Positions 24,396 to 34,576 of a stretch of 64,000 nucleotides of DNA are shown piece after piece. This DNA is from Solirubrobacterales bacterium. GTDB lineage: Bacteria; Actinomycetota; Thermoleophilia; Solirubrobacterales; Solirubrobacteraceae. The notes under the pieces are model-generated. The model was not told the DNA's origin and ran no database searches. It saw only the letters and a list, made by a program, of their open reading frames with translations. A program made the translations under genes and the position numbers. Every line of letters starts with the position of its first letter. The first letter of the stretch is position 1. The stretch spans positions 18,926-82,925 of the forward strand of contig DAHUYZ010000003.1 in assembly GCA_027306855.1 (NCBI GenBank). The letters run 5' to 3'.

Positions 24396-25661
24396 CTATG
24401 GTCCCAGGGAGACAATCGAGGTGACTAGAACGCCGTCCGGTCGCATGTAGGTGGGGCTGTCCGCGACGACGACGAGCAGGGCGCCACATGCGGCGTTTGC
24501 GGCGGGAGAGAGCTTCGCCCTGAGGGCCAGCAGGTTGCGGGCGCCCTCGTCCACCCGATGGTGCCCGAGCTTGATCTCCGCTGCCAGCCAGCGGCCGTCC
24601 GCCGTCTCGACGATGGCGTCGATCTCCAGCCCCTTGTTGTCGCGGTAGAAGCGGACCTCGCCGCGATGGGGCTGGGCGTAGACGCGCAGGTCGTGGATCG
24701 CCTGCGACTCGAACAGGAAGCCGGCCAGCTCGATCTCGGGTCCCAGCAGCCGTTCGGGTGTGGCGCCGAGGGCCGCGACCGCGAGCGAGGGGTCCGCGAG
24801 GTGGCGCTTTGGCGTCGCCGCGAGGCGGACTCGCGAGCGCAGCTGCGGCTTCCAGCTGGCTTGATCCTCGATGAGAAAGAGCCGCCCAAGGGCACGGAGG
24901 TAGTCGTGCAGCGTGGTCTCGCCGAGCGGCCGCTCGGCGGTTCGCGCGATCGTCCGCAGGCTTGCGTCGGTCGCCGTGTTGCGTGCGTAGGAGGCGAGCA
25001 GGCGCCGGAGCCCGTCGGGATCGCGGCGGACGCCGTCGACCCGATGGACGTCGGTGTGGACGATCGTGTCGAGGTAGTCGGCGTTCGCGTCGAGGGCATC
25101 GGCAGGCGTGAGGGTGAGGTTGTCGGGCCATCCGCCGATCGACAAGGCCTCGATCGCCTCGGTCACGCTCAGCCTGTGTGGCTCGGGCTCGGCGGGGGAG
25201 CCATCGAGGAGCGCGCCTACCGAAACGGCGCCGCTCGAGAGCCCGCGCTCGAACAGCGTCAGGGTCCGCATCCGGATGGCGGCGATCCTGCGAGCGCCGG
25301 TGTGGCTGCGCTCCTCGCTCTCGGGAGTCGAGGAGCCGGTCAGCAGGAAGAGGCCCTTGCCGCCGTGATCGTCGATTCGCCCTCGCACGGCGTTCCAGAT
25401 CCCGGGGGCAAGCTGGTACTCGTCGATCAGCCGCGGGGGCTCCCCGTCGAGCACGAGGCGCGGGTCGGTCTGGGCTGCCGTGAGCGCTGCGGTGTCCTGG
25501 TCGAGCCGCACCTCCGAGGCCGCAAAGCAGCGCGCGGTGGTCGTCTTGCCGACCGCCTTTGGCCCTGTGAGCAGCACGCCGCCATGGGTGCGCAGCCGCG
25601 CCTCGACCAGCTTCTCGACGATCCGCTCGCGGTGACCACTCGTTTTCTCGATCACAGGCAA
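24396..25661 (-). CDS. AAA ATPase with DUF4143-type C-terminal domain
   Basis: LLTGPKAVGKTTTARCFA Walker A, RLIDEYQLAPGIWNAVRGRID, GLFLLTGSS, C-terminal EVRFYRDNKGLEIDAIVETADGRWLAAEIKLG. Confidence 0.9.
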   Translation of the reverse strand: MPVIEKTSGHRERIVEKLVEARLRTHGGVLLTGPKAVGKTTTARCFAASEVRLDQDTAALTAAQTDPRLVLDGEPPRLIDEYQLAPGIWNAVRGRIDDHGGKGLFLLTGSSTPESEERSHTGARRIAAIRMRTLTLFERGLSSGAVSVGALLDGSPAEPEPHRLSVTEAIEALSIGGWPDNLTLTPADALDANADYLDTIVHTDVHRVDGVRRDPDGLRRLLASYARNTATDASLRTIARTAERPLGETTLHDYLRALGRLFLIEDQASWKPQLRSRVRLAATPKRHLADPSLAVAALGATPERLLGPEIELAGFLFESQAIHDLRVYAQPHRGEVRFYRDNKGLEIDAIVETADGRWLAAEIKLGHHRVDEGARNLLALRAKLSPAANAACGALLVVVADSPTYMRPDGVLVTSIVSLGP

Positions 25662-25970
25662 GCCATATCAACCCTAGGCATCGTACCCAACATAACGAAG
25701 GGATTGTACCCTATGTGGCGGCGGGCCTGTACTTGGGCGGTTGCCTCACGACAGACCGGAGCTCGTGGCCGGAGCCGGCTACGGCCGCCGGGGGGCTCTC
25801 CTTTTCGGATGGCTGTTGGTGTCAGCTGGTGGTCGGTGAGGCCCCGGGCTCCTCGCTCAACGGGTATGTCGAGCGCACGCTGAGAAGCGCCGTCATCATC
25901 TACTCCAAGCTCAAGTACGAGGCGATTCAGCCTGCTGTTCGCGTGAGCGGCGCCCCACTAAACGCTTGCG

Positions 25971-25995
25971 AAAACCCGCAAAGTGCGGGTTTTTT
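25971..25995 (+). terminator. Strong rho-independent terminator
   Basis: AAAACCCGCA-AAG-TGCGGGTTTT then TT; 10-bp perfect stem with T-tract. Confidence 0.9.
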
Positions 25996-26210
25996 GCGCT
26001 TCCGCCGCTGTCCGTGTATGCTACCGTCCGCGATCTGTCCTGATAGGACGAATCACGAACAGGAGGAACCCGCAGTCCGACCGCGAAGACCATCTGCATC
26101 CAGTAGGTCTGCCGTTCCGTCGGCTGCGCCCAGTAGTCTGCCGGACGCAAAGGTGCCCCGTATGGCGCGCCTCCCAAACCAAACAGCACTCCAAGGAGCC
26201 CTAGATCATC

Positions 26211-29200
26211 ATGAGTCCTAACGTTCTGCGCTTGACCAGGCTGAGCCTGGCTCGGTTCAGCAGCAGGTTGGCGGGCGCGCTTGCGTTGGGCGCGTCGCCT
26301 GCAGTAGCGACCGCTGGGTCGCGTGGCAACACGATCCGAGGGGGGGGGGCTCGTAGCCTCCTCGTAGTCCTCGCACTCGTCTGTGGATTGGTCGCCGCTT
26401 GGGGCGGTGGCGTAGCCCAGGCGTCGATCGGCGCAGAACCGAAGGTCACAGCCGTCTCACCGAGCAAAGGCACCAAGTCCGGCGGAGCCGCCGTCGAAAT
26501 CACGGGCACCAACTTCGAATCGGGTGCGACCGTCTTCTTCCAGAACAGCGAAGCTACGGAAGTAGTCGTCGTCTCGCCCACGAAAATCACGGCCAAGACT
26601 CCGCCGCACGCATCGGGCGTCGTCAGTGTATGCGTGAAGGAACTTGAATTTCAGACGTGCAAACTGTCAGCGGGCACGAGCAACGCCCTCGAAAACGCCT
26701 ACACCTACGAAACCGCCACGACCGTCGCATCGGTCAGCCCGGCTAAAGGGCCCGAAGGGGGCGGCACGTCGGTTACGATCACCGGCACGAATTTTGTGGC
26801 GGGCGAACCAAGCGAACCAGGGGTTACGTTCGGTGGTACCGCGGCCACAAACGTCAAAGTCACGTCAACGACCACAATCACGGCCACTACGCCCGGAAAG
26901 CCGGCGGGGCCGGTCACCGTGTGCGTGACGGAAGCCAACGGCGAAAAACAGTGCAAAGAAGCCGTCTTCACGTACGTGGCAAAACCTGTGATCACCGGGA
27001 TCACGCCGGTCGAAGGCGCCAAGAAAGGCGGAACGACCGTCAAAATCACAGGCGAACACCTTGCGACGGGAGAAGAAAAAGTCTTCTTCGGATCAGAAGA
27101 AGCTGGCAATGAAGCGACGATCACTGCCAAATCCGAAACTGAACTCACAGTCACAAGTCCGTCCAAGCTCGCGACCGGGTCTGTTTCGGTCATCGTAGCG
27201 ACGGCCGGCGGGAAAACGACCGCTGGCAAACAGTTCACCTATCTCGGCACTCCGACCGTCACGGCCATCTCGGCAACCGAAGGCGAAGTTGCTGGCGGCC
27301 TGAAAGTAACGCTCACCGGCACCGAATTCCAGGTCAAACAGACCTCAGTCAAATTCGGTGGAAAAACGGTCGTAGCCGGTAGCGTGACCGTAACGAGCCC
27401 GACGACCCTTGAAGTGTCGGTACCCGCTGGTACCGCCGAAGAACCGGTCGAAGTCAAGGTGGCTAACGAAGAAGCAGAATCGACGACGCACGTTTCGTTT
27501 ACGTACAGGGCTACGCCGGTCGAGACCAGCATTTCGGTTACGAAAGGCGGGGTCACGGGTGGTACAGCGTTTACGATCAACGGTGAACACTTCGTCAACG
27601 GCGCGACTACGGTTGAATTCGGCGGCGTCAAAGCCACCCTCTCCGAAGTCACAGCCACGACGATCAAAGGTGTAACACCTGCTCACGCAGCGACTGGATC
27701 AGTACCCGTGAAGGTTACAACTGCTGGGGGTCACACAGAAACCCTCAGCTTCGAATACATCAAGCCCGTCGTAACAGGCGTTTCTCCGAACGAAGGTGCC
27801 GAAAACGGCAAAACGTTGGTGAAAATCACCGGCGAACACTTCGAAGAAGCGGGCCTAAAAGTCACGTTCCGCAAGGCCGCAGGCGAAGGCGAAAGCTCGG
27901 CCACGAATGTGACGTTCGTCACGGAACATGAAGTAACTGCTACGACGCCAGCGCACGCTGCAGAAGCCGTTGAAGTCTGCGTGAGCGACAATGGCGGCGA
28001 AGGGTGTGCAGGCGGTCACTTCACATACTTCAAACCAGAAATAGCCGCGCTAAGCAAAACTACGGGTCCCGAAAGGGGCTCGACCAAAGTCACGATCACA
28101 GGCAAACACTTCGAATCAGAAGGTCTGAAAGTGACGTTTGGCGGTGTCGCGGTCAAAACGACTATCACCGTGGTCAGTGGAAACGAACTCGAAGTTCTCA
28201 CGCCAGCCATTTCCAACAGCACAGAAAAAGAAGCAGTAGCTGTCTGTGTCGAAGATGTGGGTGGTAAAGAGTGTGCAGGTGCAGCGTTTACGTACCTCGC
28301 TGCGCCGGTTATCAGTTCGATTTCGCCCAGGGAAGGCGTCACAAACGAAGGGCGGCACGTCACCATTGCGGGGAACTACTTTGAACCGACGTTCACTCCG
28401 GAAGTCACGTTCGGTGGGACATCGGCGCATGTGCTCTCGCACTCGGCGACGTCGATCGTGGTCGAAGCTCCGACGATGCCGGCCGGTGCGGTGACCGTCT
28501 GTGTCACAGATGTTGGTGCGAACAACCTGCAGGAAACATGTAAGCCAACCGAACAGTTCACGTATCACCTGGCATTTTCGCCGCTCACGGTGACCGTATA
28601 CGGAGAAGGCCATGTTCAGTCGACGCCTGCTGGCATCGAAAACTGTGGGCCAAGCGCGCCGTGTACGCACGAATTCGAAAACAGCACAAAAGTCAAGTTG
28701 ACGGAGACAACCGCTGCTGGCTACGAATTCGCTGGCTGGGATGGCTGCACCAAGGTGACCGCGACGGAATGTGAAGTCACGATCGGTGGTGCGGCTGAAG
28801 TCTCAGCGTCCTTCTTGAAGGAAGGTAAAGAAGGTCCTCAGGGTGCGAAAGGCGAAACTGGTTCTACGGGCCCAACTGGATCGACAGGTCCGCAGGGCCC
28901 GCAAGGCAACACTGGTCCGACAGGTCCGCAGGGCCCACAGGGCAACACCGGTGCGACCGGCGCCAACGGGACTAACGGTGCGCCTGGAGCGACTGGCCCC
29001 GCTGGTGCGACCGGCCCTGAAGGCAAGGAAGGCAAGCAGGGCGCTGCCGGTAAAGACGGCGCCAGCGGCAAGGAAGGGCCTGCCGGTAAGGAAGGCGCTG
29101 CCGGCAAGGTCGTGATCGTGACCTGCACCGTCACGCCGAAGAAGGGCAAGAAGAAGGCCAAGAAGAAGTGTGTGACCAAGACTGTGACCGGAACGGTCAA

Positions 29201-29387
29201 GATGTCTGCCGTGTCGGCTCGTGCGCGTATCTCGCGTAACGGCACGACATACGCGGTGGGTCACGCGAGTCGCTATCACCACCACGTATCGCTGTGGTTC
29301 AACCACTCGCTGCGTAAGGGTCACTACCTGTTGACGCTGGTGAGCGGCAACGGGCACGTGGAGACGACATCGATCAGCGTTAGCTGA
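26211..29387 (+). CDS. Large secreted protein: N-terminal signal, about eight IPT/TIG repeats, divergent repeat domain, collagen-like Gly-X-Y tract, basic Lys-rich C-terminal region
   Basis: Repeated motif (P)xVxxxSPxxGxxxGGTxVxITGxxFxxxxxVxFGG; [28 protein letters not shown]...; hydrophobic [25 protein letters not shown]. Confidence 0.93.
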   Translation: MSPNVLRLTRLSLARFSSRLAGALALGASPAVATAGSRGNTIRGGGARSLLVVLALVCGLVAAWGGGVAQASIGAEPKVTAVSPSKGTKSGGAAVEITGTNFESGATVFFQNSEATEVVVVSPTKITAKTPPHASGVVSVCVKELEFQTCKLSAGTSNALENAYTYETATTVASVSPAKGPEGGGTSVTITGTNFVAGEPSEPGVTFGGTAATNVKVTSTTTITATTPGKPAGPVTVCVTEANGEKQCKEAVFTYVAKPVITGITPVEGAKKGGTTVKITGEHLATGEEKVFFGSEEAGNEATITAKSETELTVTSPSKLATGSVSVIVATAGGKTTAGKQFTYLGTPTVTAISATEGEVAGGLKVTLTGTEFQVKQTSVKFGGKTVVAGSVTVTSPTTLEVSVPAGTAEEPVEVKVANEEAESTTHVSFTYRATPVETSISVTKGGVTGGTAFTINGEHFVNGATTVEFGGVKATLSEVTATTIKGVTPAHAATGSVPVKVTTAGGHTETLSFEYIKPVVTGVSPNEGAENGKTLVKITGEHFEEAGLKVTFRKAAGEGESSATNVTFVTEHEVTATTPAHAAEAVEVCVSDNGGEGCAGGHFTYFKPEIAALSKTTGPERGSTKVTITGKHFESEGLKVTFGGVAVKTTITVVSGNELEVLTPAISNSTEKEAVAVCVEDVGGKECAGAAFTYLAAPVISSISPREGVTNEGRHVTIAGNYFEPTFTPEVTFGGTSAHVLSHSATSIVVEAPTMPAGAVTVCVTDVGANNLQETCKPTEQFTYHLAFSPLTVTVYGEGHVQSTPAGIENCGPSAPCTHEFENSTKVKLTETTAAGYEFAGWDGCTKVTATECEVTIGGAAEVSASFLKEGKEGPQGAKGETGSTGPTGSTGPQGPQGNTGPTGPQGPQGNTGATGANGTNGAPGATGPAGATGPEGKEGKQGAAGKDGASGKEGPAGKEGAAGKVVIVTCTVTPKKGKKKAKKKCVTKTVTGTVKMSAVSARARISRNGTTYAVGHASRYHHHVSLWFNHSLRKGHYLLTLVSGNGHVETTSISVS
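26340..26349. repeat. Homopolymeric G10 tract inside the coding region
   Basis: CGA followed by ten G then CT; codons CGA GGG GGG GGG GCT (RGGGA). Confidence 0.9.
28836..29105 (+). repeat. Collagen-like Gly-X-Y coding tract with 36-bp tandem repeat (28883-28954)
   Basis: gacaggtccgcagggccc... recurs at offset 36; translated [12 protein letters not shown] repeated. Confidence 0.85.
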
Positions 29388-29414
29388 ACCGAGTCGGATA
29401 GAGGCAGTTTGGAG

Positions 29415-29445
29415 CGGCGGGGTCCTTGGCGGCCCCGCCGTTTTC
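29415..29445 (+). terminator. Rho-independent terminator of the TIG-repeat gene
   Basis: CGGCGGGG-N10-CCCCGCCG followed by TTTTC. Confidence 0.85.
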
Positions 29446-29449
29446 ATTC

Positions 29450-30244
29450 ATGTTGATCATCGTCTTTCCAGATGGTCGCACGTTCCACGAGGCGGATGGC
29501 TGCTATCTCGCGCGCGTGCCCGACGATCTGCAAAACAGGGACGTTCGTGAGCTCGTCGAGAATCACGAAGAGCACATTGTCTATACCTTCACCGGCGACG
29601 AGGCAGGCAGCGGTGAGGATGAGCTTCTGTCAGCGCGCGAGAAGGACATCGTGCGGCTGCTAGCCCTCGGTTACTCTAACGAGGAAGTTGCACGGAGCCT
29701 TGAGATTTCACCGGCAACAGTTGCAACGCATCGCGCACGTATTCATAAGAAGCTGGGTATCAAAGACCGACAAGAACTCGTTGCGTACGCGTTTGGTCAT
29801 GGGCTCTTTTACCCATTCATCGGTGACGCAAGCGGTTGCACCGCTGAGACAGGAGGCACTGTCGCTGAGTTGCCTGACCATACGACAGTCACTGGCCATC
29901 AGCAGGCCGTAAGGATAACTCTCGGCAAAGCTGTCATCGTTGCCGCCGAGTGCAAGATAGAACGCTCAAGCGATGATGAGACGCGACAGAATGGCGGGTC
30001 GCCGCACGTCGTCGGTTCGTTTGACGATCACGAGGCCACGGCCTACGACAAGCTCTCGGAACGAGAGAAGGATGTGTTGAGGCTGCTTGCGGTCGGATAC
30101 ACCAGCGATGAGATAGCAAAGGAACTGAGGATATCTACGCGGACCGTCGAGAGTTATCGGGCTGGTATGAAGACCAAGCTCAAAATAAAGACACGGGCCG
30201 AGATCGTGCGATACGCACTTCAACACGGCGTGATTCAGCCATAG
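29450..30244 (+). CDS. Regulator with two LuxR/GerE-type HTH domains
   Basis: HTH1 LSAREKDIVRLLALGYSNEEVARSLEISPATVATHRARIHKKLGI; HTH2 LSEREKDVLRLLAVGYTSDEIAKELRISTRTVESYRAGMKTKLKI; ATG at 29450 preferred over TTG at 29426. Confidence 0.85.
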   Translation: MLIIVFPDGRTFHEADGCYLARVPDDLQNRDVRELVENHEEHIVYTFTGDEAGSGEDELLSAREKDIVRLLALGYSNEEVARSLEISPATVATHRARIHKKLGIKDRQELVAYAFGHGLFYPFIGDASGCTAETGGTVAELPDHTTVTGHQQAVRITLGKAVIVAAECKIERSSDDETRQNGGSPHVVGSFDDHEATAYDKLSEREKDVLRLLAVGYTSDEIAKELRISTRTVESYRAGMKTKLKIKTRAEIVRYALQHGVIQP

Positions 30245-30313
30245 GTGTAGCGTTCGCTCAAAGGTGTCCATAGCCATCGAGTTCTCCCCACGGGCGGCCA
30301 TCATGCGAGCTTC

Positions 30314-30355
30314 ATCGGCCCCCGTCGTCGATCAATCGGGCCCCGTCGTCGATCG
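30314..30355. repeat. Two tandem copies of a 21-bp unit (2 mismatches)
   Basis: atcggcccccgtcgtcgatca / atcgggccccgtcgtcgatcg. Confidence 0.8.
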
Positions 30356-30493
30356 AGCCCGAGCTGGACCCGGATCGGTGGCGCTCCAGCCCGTCAGCTC
30401 GCTGTAGAAGGCAGCCGAAAACAACATGCTGGCTCGGGCGTGGCTGTGGACGCGCGACGACGTTTCCCGTCCGTCACTATCGTTGTCTTGATC

Positions 30494-30952
30494 ATGACCT
30501 ACACGACCGCTGAGGGCAGGCAGCAGATCCTCGACATGCTCGCCGACGCGATCGACGAGATCGGCTCGGCGCTTGCGTTCATCGGGGAGGCTTACGAGCA
30601 GCTGGACGAGCGCACAGCTGAGCGCTTGGAGGCGGAGCTGTTCGGAGCGGCGCAAAGCGCCTACGGTGCCGCCAAGCGGACTCACACGAGCTTTGCCGAA
30701 CGCTCCGGACTCGAGAGCAGAGCGTTCGAGCTGCTTCCGGCGCCTGCTCCCGGCAGTGGCGCCAAGGCGTTGATCGACGGCGCCGCCGAAGCGGCGAACA
30801 GGGCCGACGAGCTGCTCGTCGAGCTACAAGACTCGATGCTGCCGGTCGAGGTCGGAGACGAAGAGCTGCGCGCCGGGATCGCCAAGACGCGCGAGCTGCT
30901 CGGCAACATGCGTCCCCGCGCGCGCGAGCTCGTGCGAACGCTCGGGCGCTGA
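30494..30952 (+). CDS. Conserved hypothetical helical protein (about 152 aa)
   Basis: Open frame from ATG at 30494, amphipathic helical composition; no recognised domain. Confidence 0.65.
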   Translation: MTYTTAEGRQQILDMLADAIDEIGSALAFIGEAYEQLDERTAERLEAELFGAAQSAYGAAKRTHTSFAERSGLESRAFELLPAPAPGSGAKALIDGAAEAANRADELLVELQDSMLPVEVGDEELRAGIAKTRELLGNMRPRARELVRTLGR

Positions 30953-31020
30953 GAGCCTCGCCCCACCAACGTCAGCCGGAGCGCTCCTCGCGCCTCACGC
31001 CATCGGCAGCCCCTCGCCGC

Positions 31021-32505
31021 TCAATAGAGAAGCTCTGACGTCAGGGCGCTCGCCGGCGCGAACGGCGCGATCCGGTCTTGCCAGCGCTCGGCGCGCTCCA
31101 GCTGAGCGGCGATAGAAAGCAGCAGCGGCTCGCTGCCGGCTGGCCCCAGCAGCTGGACGCCAAAGGGCAGGCCGTCCGAGGTGAGGCCGGCCGGCACGCT
31201 TATGCCCGGCCAGCCGAGCACGTTCCAGGCCCATGCGAACGGGCAGGCGCCCGCGATCAGCTTCTGGGTCGCGTTGCTGCGCAGGCCCTGCGCCTTGCCG
31301 ATCGGGATCGGAGGGCTCGCGCTCGTCGGGACGACCAGCACGTCGCATTGGCCAAAGATCGCGCCTACCCGGCGCTGAAAGCGAGGCTCGAGAGATCGCG
31401 CGAAGCCGAGCACGCTCTTTTCGATGATCGCGCCCAGCATGGCGGTCGAGCGGGTGCGCGCGTCAAGGAGCGAGCGGTCCGGCGCCTTTGCGACCCACTG
31501 GTGTACGCCCGACTCGCCGCGCGCGACCAAAGACAGGCCCATCAGCCCGTAGCGCGGATCGCGCTGCTCGACCGAATGGCCGAGTTCCCTCAGAACGCCC
31601 CCTATGCGGTGGGCGCCGGCGGCAATCTCCTCGTGCAGCCGCACCGGCGCGGCGCTGTACGGGTGCTTCAGCGAGAGTGCGACTCTCAGAGCGCGCGGCT
31701 CGCGCGCGGCCGCGGCGGCATACGGCTCAGAGGGGGGAGGCGGAGCGTGCAGGTCGCCGTCGCAGTTGCCGCTCAGCACGTCGAGCATCAAAGCGGCGTC
31801 CGCGACCGTGCGGGTGAGCGGGCCGAGGCAGGTCAGGCCGTTGAACGACTCCGGTTCGGGCCATGTCGAGATTCGCCCGCGCTGTGGCTTTACGCCGACG
31901 AGGTTGCACCAGCCGGCCGGGATTCGCACGGAGCCCGCGCCGTCGGAGCCGACCGCCGCGGGCACGATCCCGGCGGCGACCGCCGCGGCCGACCCGCCGC
32001 TCGAGCCGCCCGGCGTCCGATCGAGGCTCCACGGGTTGCGCGTCTCGCCGAACGCGGCGCCCTCGGTGAACGGATAGAGCCCGACCTCGGGAGCGTTCGT
32101 CTTGCCGACGATCACCGCGCCCGCCAGCCTCAGCCGCCGGACGACCTCGCAATCCTCGTCCTTCGCGGGGAAATCGCCGGCGCAGCCGAACGCGGTCGGG
32201 TGTCCCGCCATGTCGATGTCGTCCTTCACGGCGACCGGCACCCCCAGCAGCGCCAGCCGCTCGCCGGCCGCCAGGCGCCGATCCGCTTCCGCGGCCTGCG
32301 CGCGCGCCGACTCTGCGCAGACGATCCGAAAGGCGTTGAGCGTGCCCTGCGTCTGCTCGATCGCGTCGAGCGCCCGCTCGACCAGATCCGTCGAAGTTGC
32401 CCGCCCGCTCGCGAGCGCATCCGCGCACTCGGTCAGCTCGAGTGGTCTGGCGCTGCTCGACGGCTCATCCGGCTGCGTCGTTGAGGTTCCCTGAGCGATC
32501 GGCAT
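31021..32505 (-). CDS. Amidase signature family protein
   Basis: GVPVAVKDDIDMAGHPTAFG, RTPGGSSGGSAAAVAAGIVPAAVGSDGAGSVRIPAGWCNLVGVKPQRGRIS. Confidence 0.93.
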   Translation of the reverse strand: MPIAQGTSTTQPDEPSSSARPLELTECADALASGRATSTDLVERALDAIEQTQGTLNAFRIVCAESARAQAAEADRRLAAGERLALLGVPVAVKDDIDMAGHPTAFGCAGDFPAKDEDCEVVRRLRLAGAVIVGKTNAPEVGLYPFTEGAAFGETRNPWSLDRTPGGSSGGSAAAVAAGIVPAAVGSDGAGSVRIPAGWCNLVGVKPQRGRISTWPEPESFNGLTCLGPLTRTVADAALMLDVLSGNCDGDLHAPPPPSEPYAAAAAREPRALRVALSLKHPYSAAPVRLHEEIAAGAHRIGGVLRELGHSVEQRDPRYGLMGLSLVARGESGVHQWVAKAPDRSLLDARTRSTAMLGAIIEKSVLGFARSLEPRFQRRVGAIFGQCDVLVVPTSASPPIPIGKAQGLRSNATQKLIAGACPFAWAWNVLGWPGISVPAGLTSDGLPFGVQLLGPAGSEPLLLSIAAQLERAERWQDRIAPFAPASALTSELLY

Positions 32506-32538
32506 TGCCTTCTCGTACGACCATACACTCAAAGGTCG

Positions 32539-33296
32539 ATGACGGCCGACACCACCGCCCCCGACACGGCGAGCGTCGTTCGCCGCTTTCACGAGGCGCG
32601 CCGCGACCGCGAGCTCGTCGTGCTGCAGGGGTTCCACGCCATCAAGCACGCGTTGCGGTTCGGGGCCAACGTGGAGACGGTCGTGTGTCTGGACCCGCTT
32701 GCCCTGCACGAGCTCGCCGCGCGGCTGGCCCCCGACCTGGCCGCCCGCGTCGAGAGCATCGCCGTGGCCCTACCCGAAGAGGCGTTCAAGCGGCTCGGCC
32801 CGTACATGCCGCACACGGGCGTTCTCGCCATCGCGCGCCGTGCGATCTGCGATCCGGTGGAGGTGCTCGCGAGCGATCGTCCTTCGCCGATCGTTCTGCT
32901 CGAGGACCCGCGCCACTTCGGCAACCTCGGCGCGGTGATCCGAGTAGCGGCCGCCGTAGAAGCCGCGGGTGTGCTCACGACGGGCAGACAGGACCCCTGG
33001 GACCCGGTCGCCGTACGCGGATCGGCCGGTCTTCACTACGTGCTGCCTGTTGCGCGCCTGGAGCATCTGCCGCAGACCGACCGGTCGTTGATCGCGCTGG
33101 ACCCCGACGGCGAGGAGCTGCGCCCGCGATCGATACCTGCTCGAGCGGTGCTCGCGTTCGGGACTGAGCGGGATGGCCTCAGCGAGGGGCTGCTCGCACG
33201 AGCGGACGCGCGCCTGCGCCTGCCCATGCGCGAGGGCGTATCTAGTCTCAACCTCGCGACGTCGGTCGCGGCCGTGCTCTATGGCATGCGATTGAG

Positions 33297-33315
<19 letters not shown>
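32539..33315 (+). CDS. SpoU/TrmH family RNA 2'-O-methyltransferase
   Basis: [70 protein letters not shown]. Confidence 0.93.
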
Positions 33316-34526
<1,211 letters not shown>

Positions 34527-34576
34527 GTTCGCTCCTCCTTCTCCCCGGCGGGGACGTGGGAATAGGATCATCGCCG

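Noticed and set aside
26139-26180. GGACGCAAAG resembling part of a c-di-GMP (GEMM) riboswitch upstream of the TIG gene
   Set aside because: The GGCAAACC-type 5' element, GNRA loop arrangement and 3' closing segment of GEMM are not visible. A cmsearch against RF01051 would settle it.
25715-26221. ORF of 168 aa between the DUF4143 ATPase and TIG gene
   Set aside because: Runs through a strong terminator and overlaps the TIG start; no recognisable domain. Kept only as a possible orphan-transcript note.
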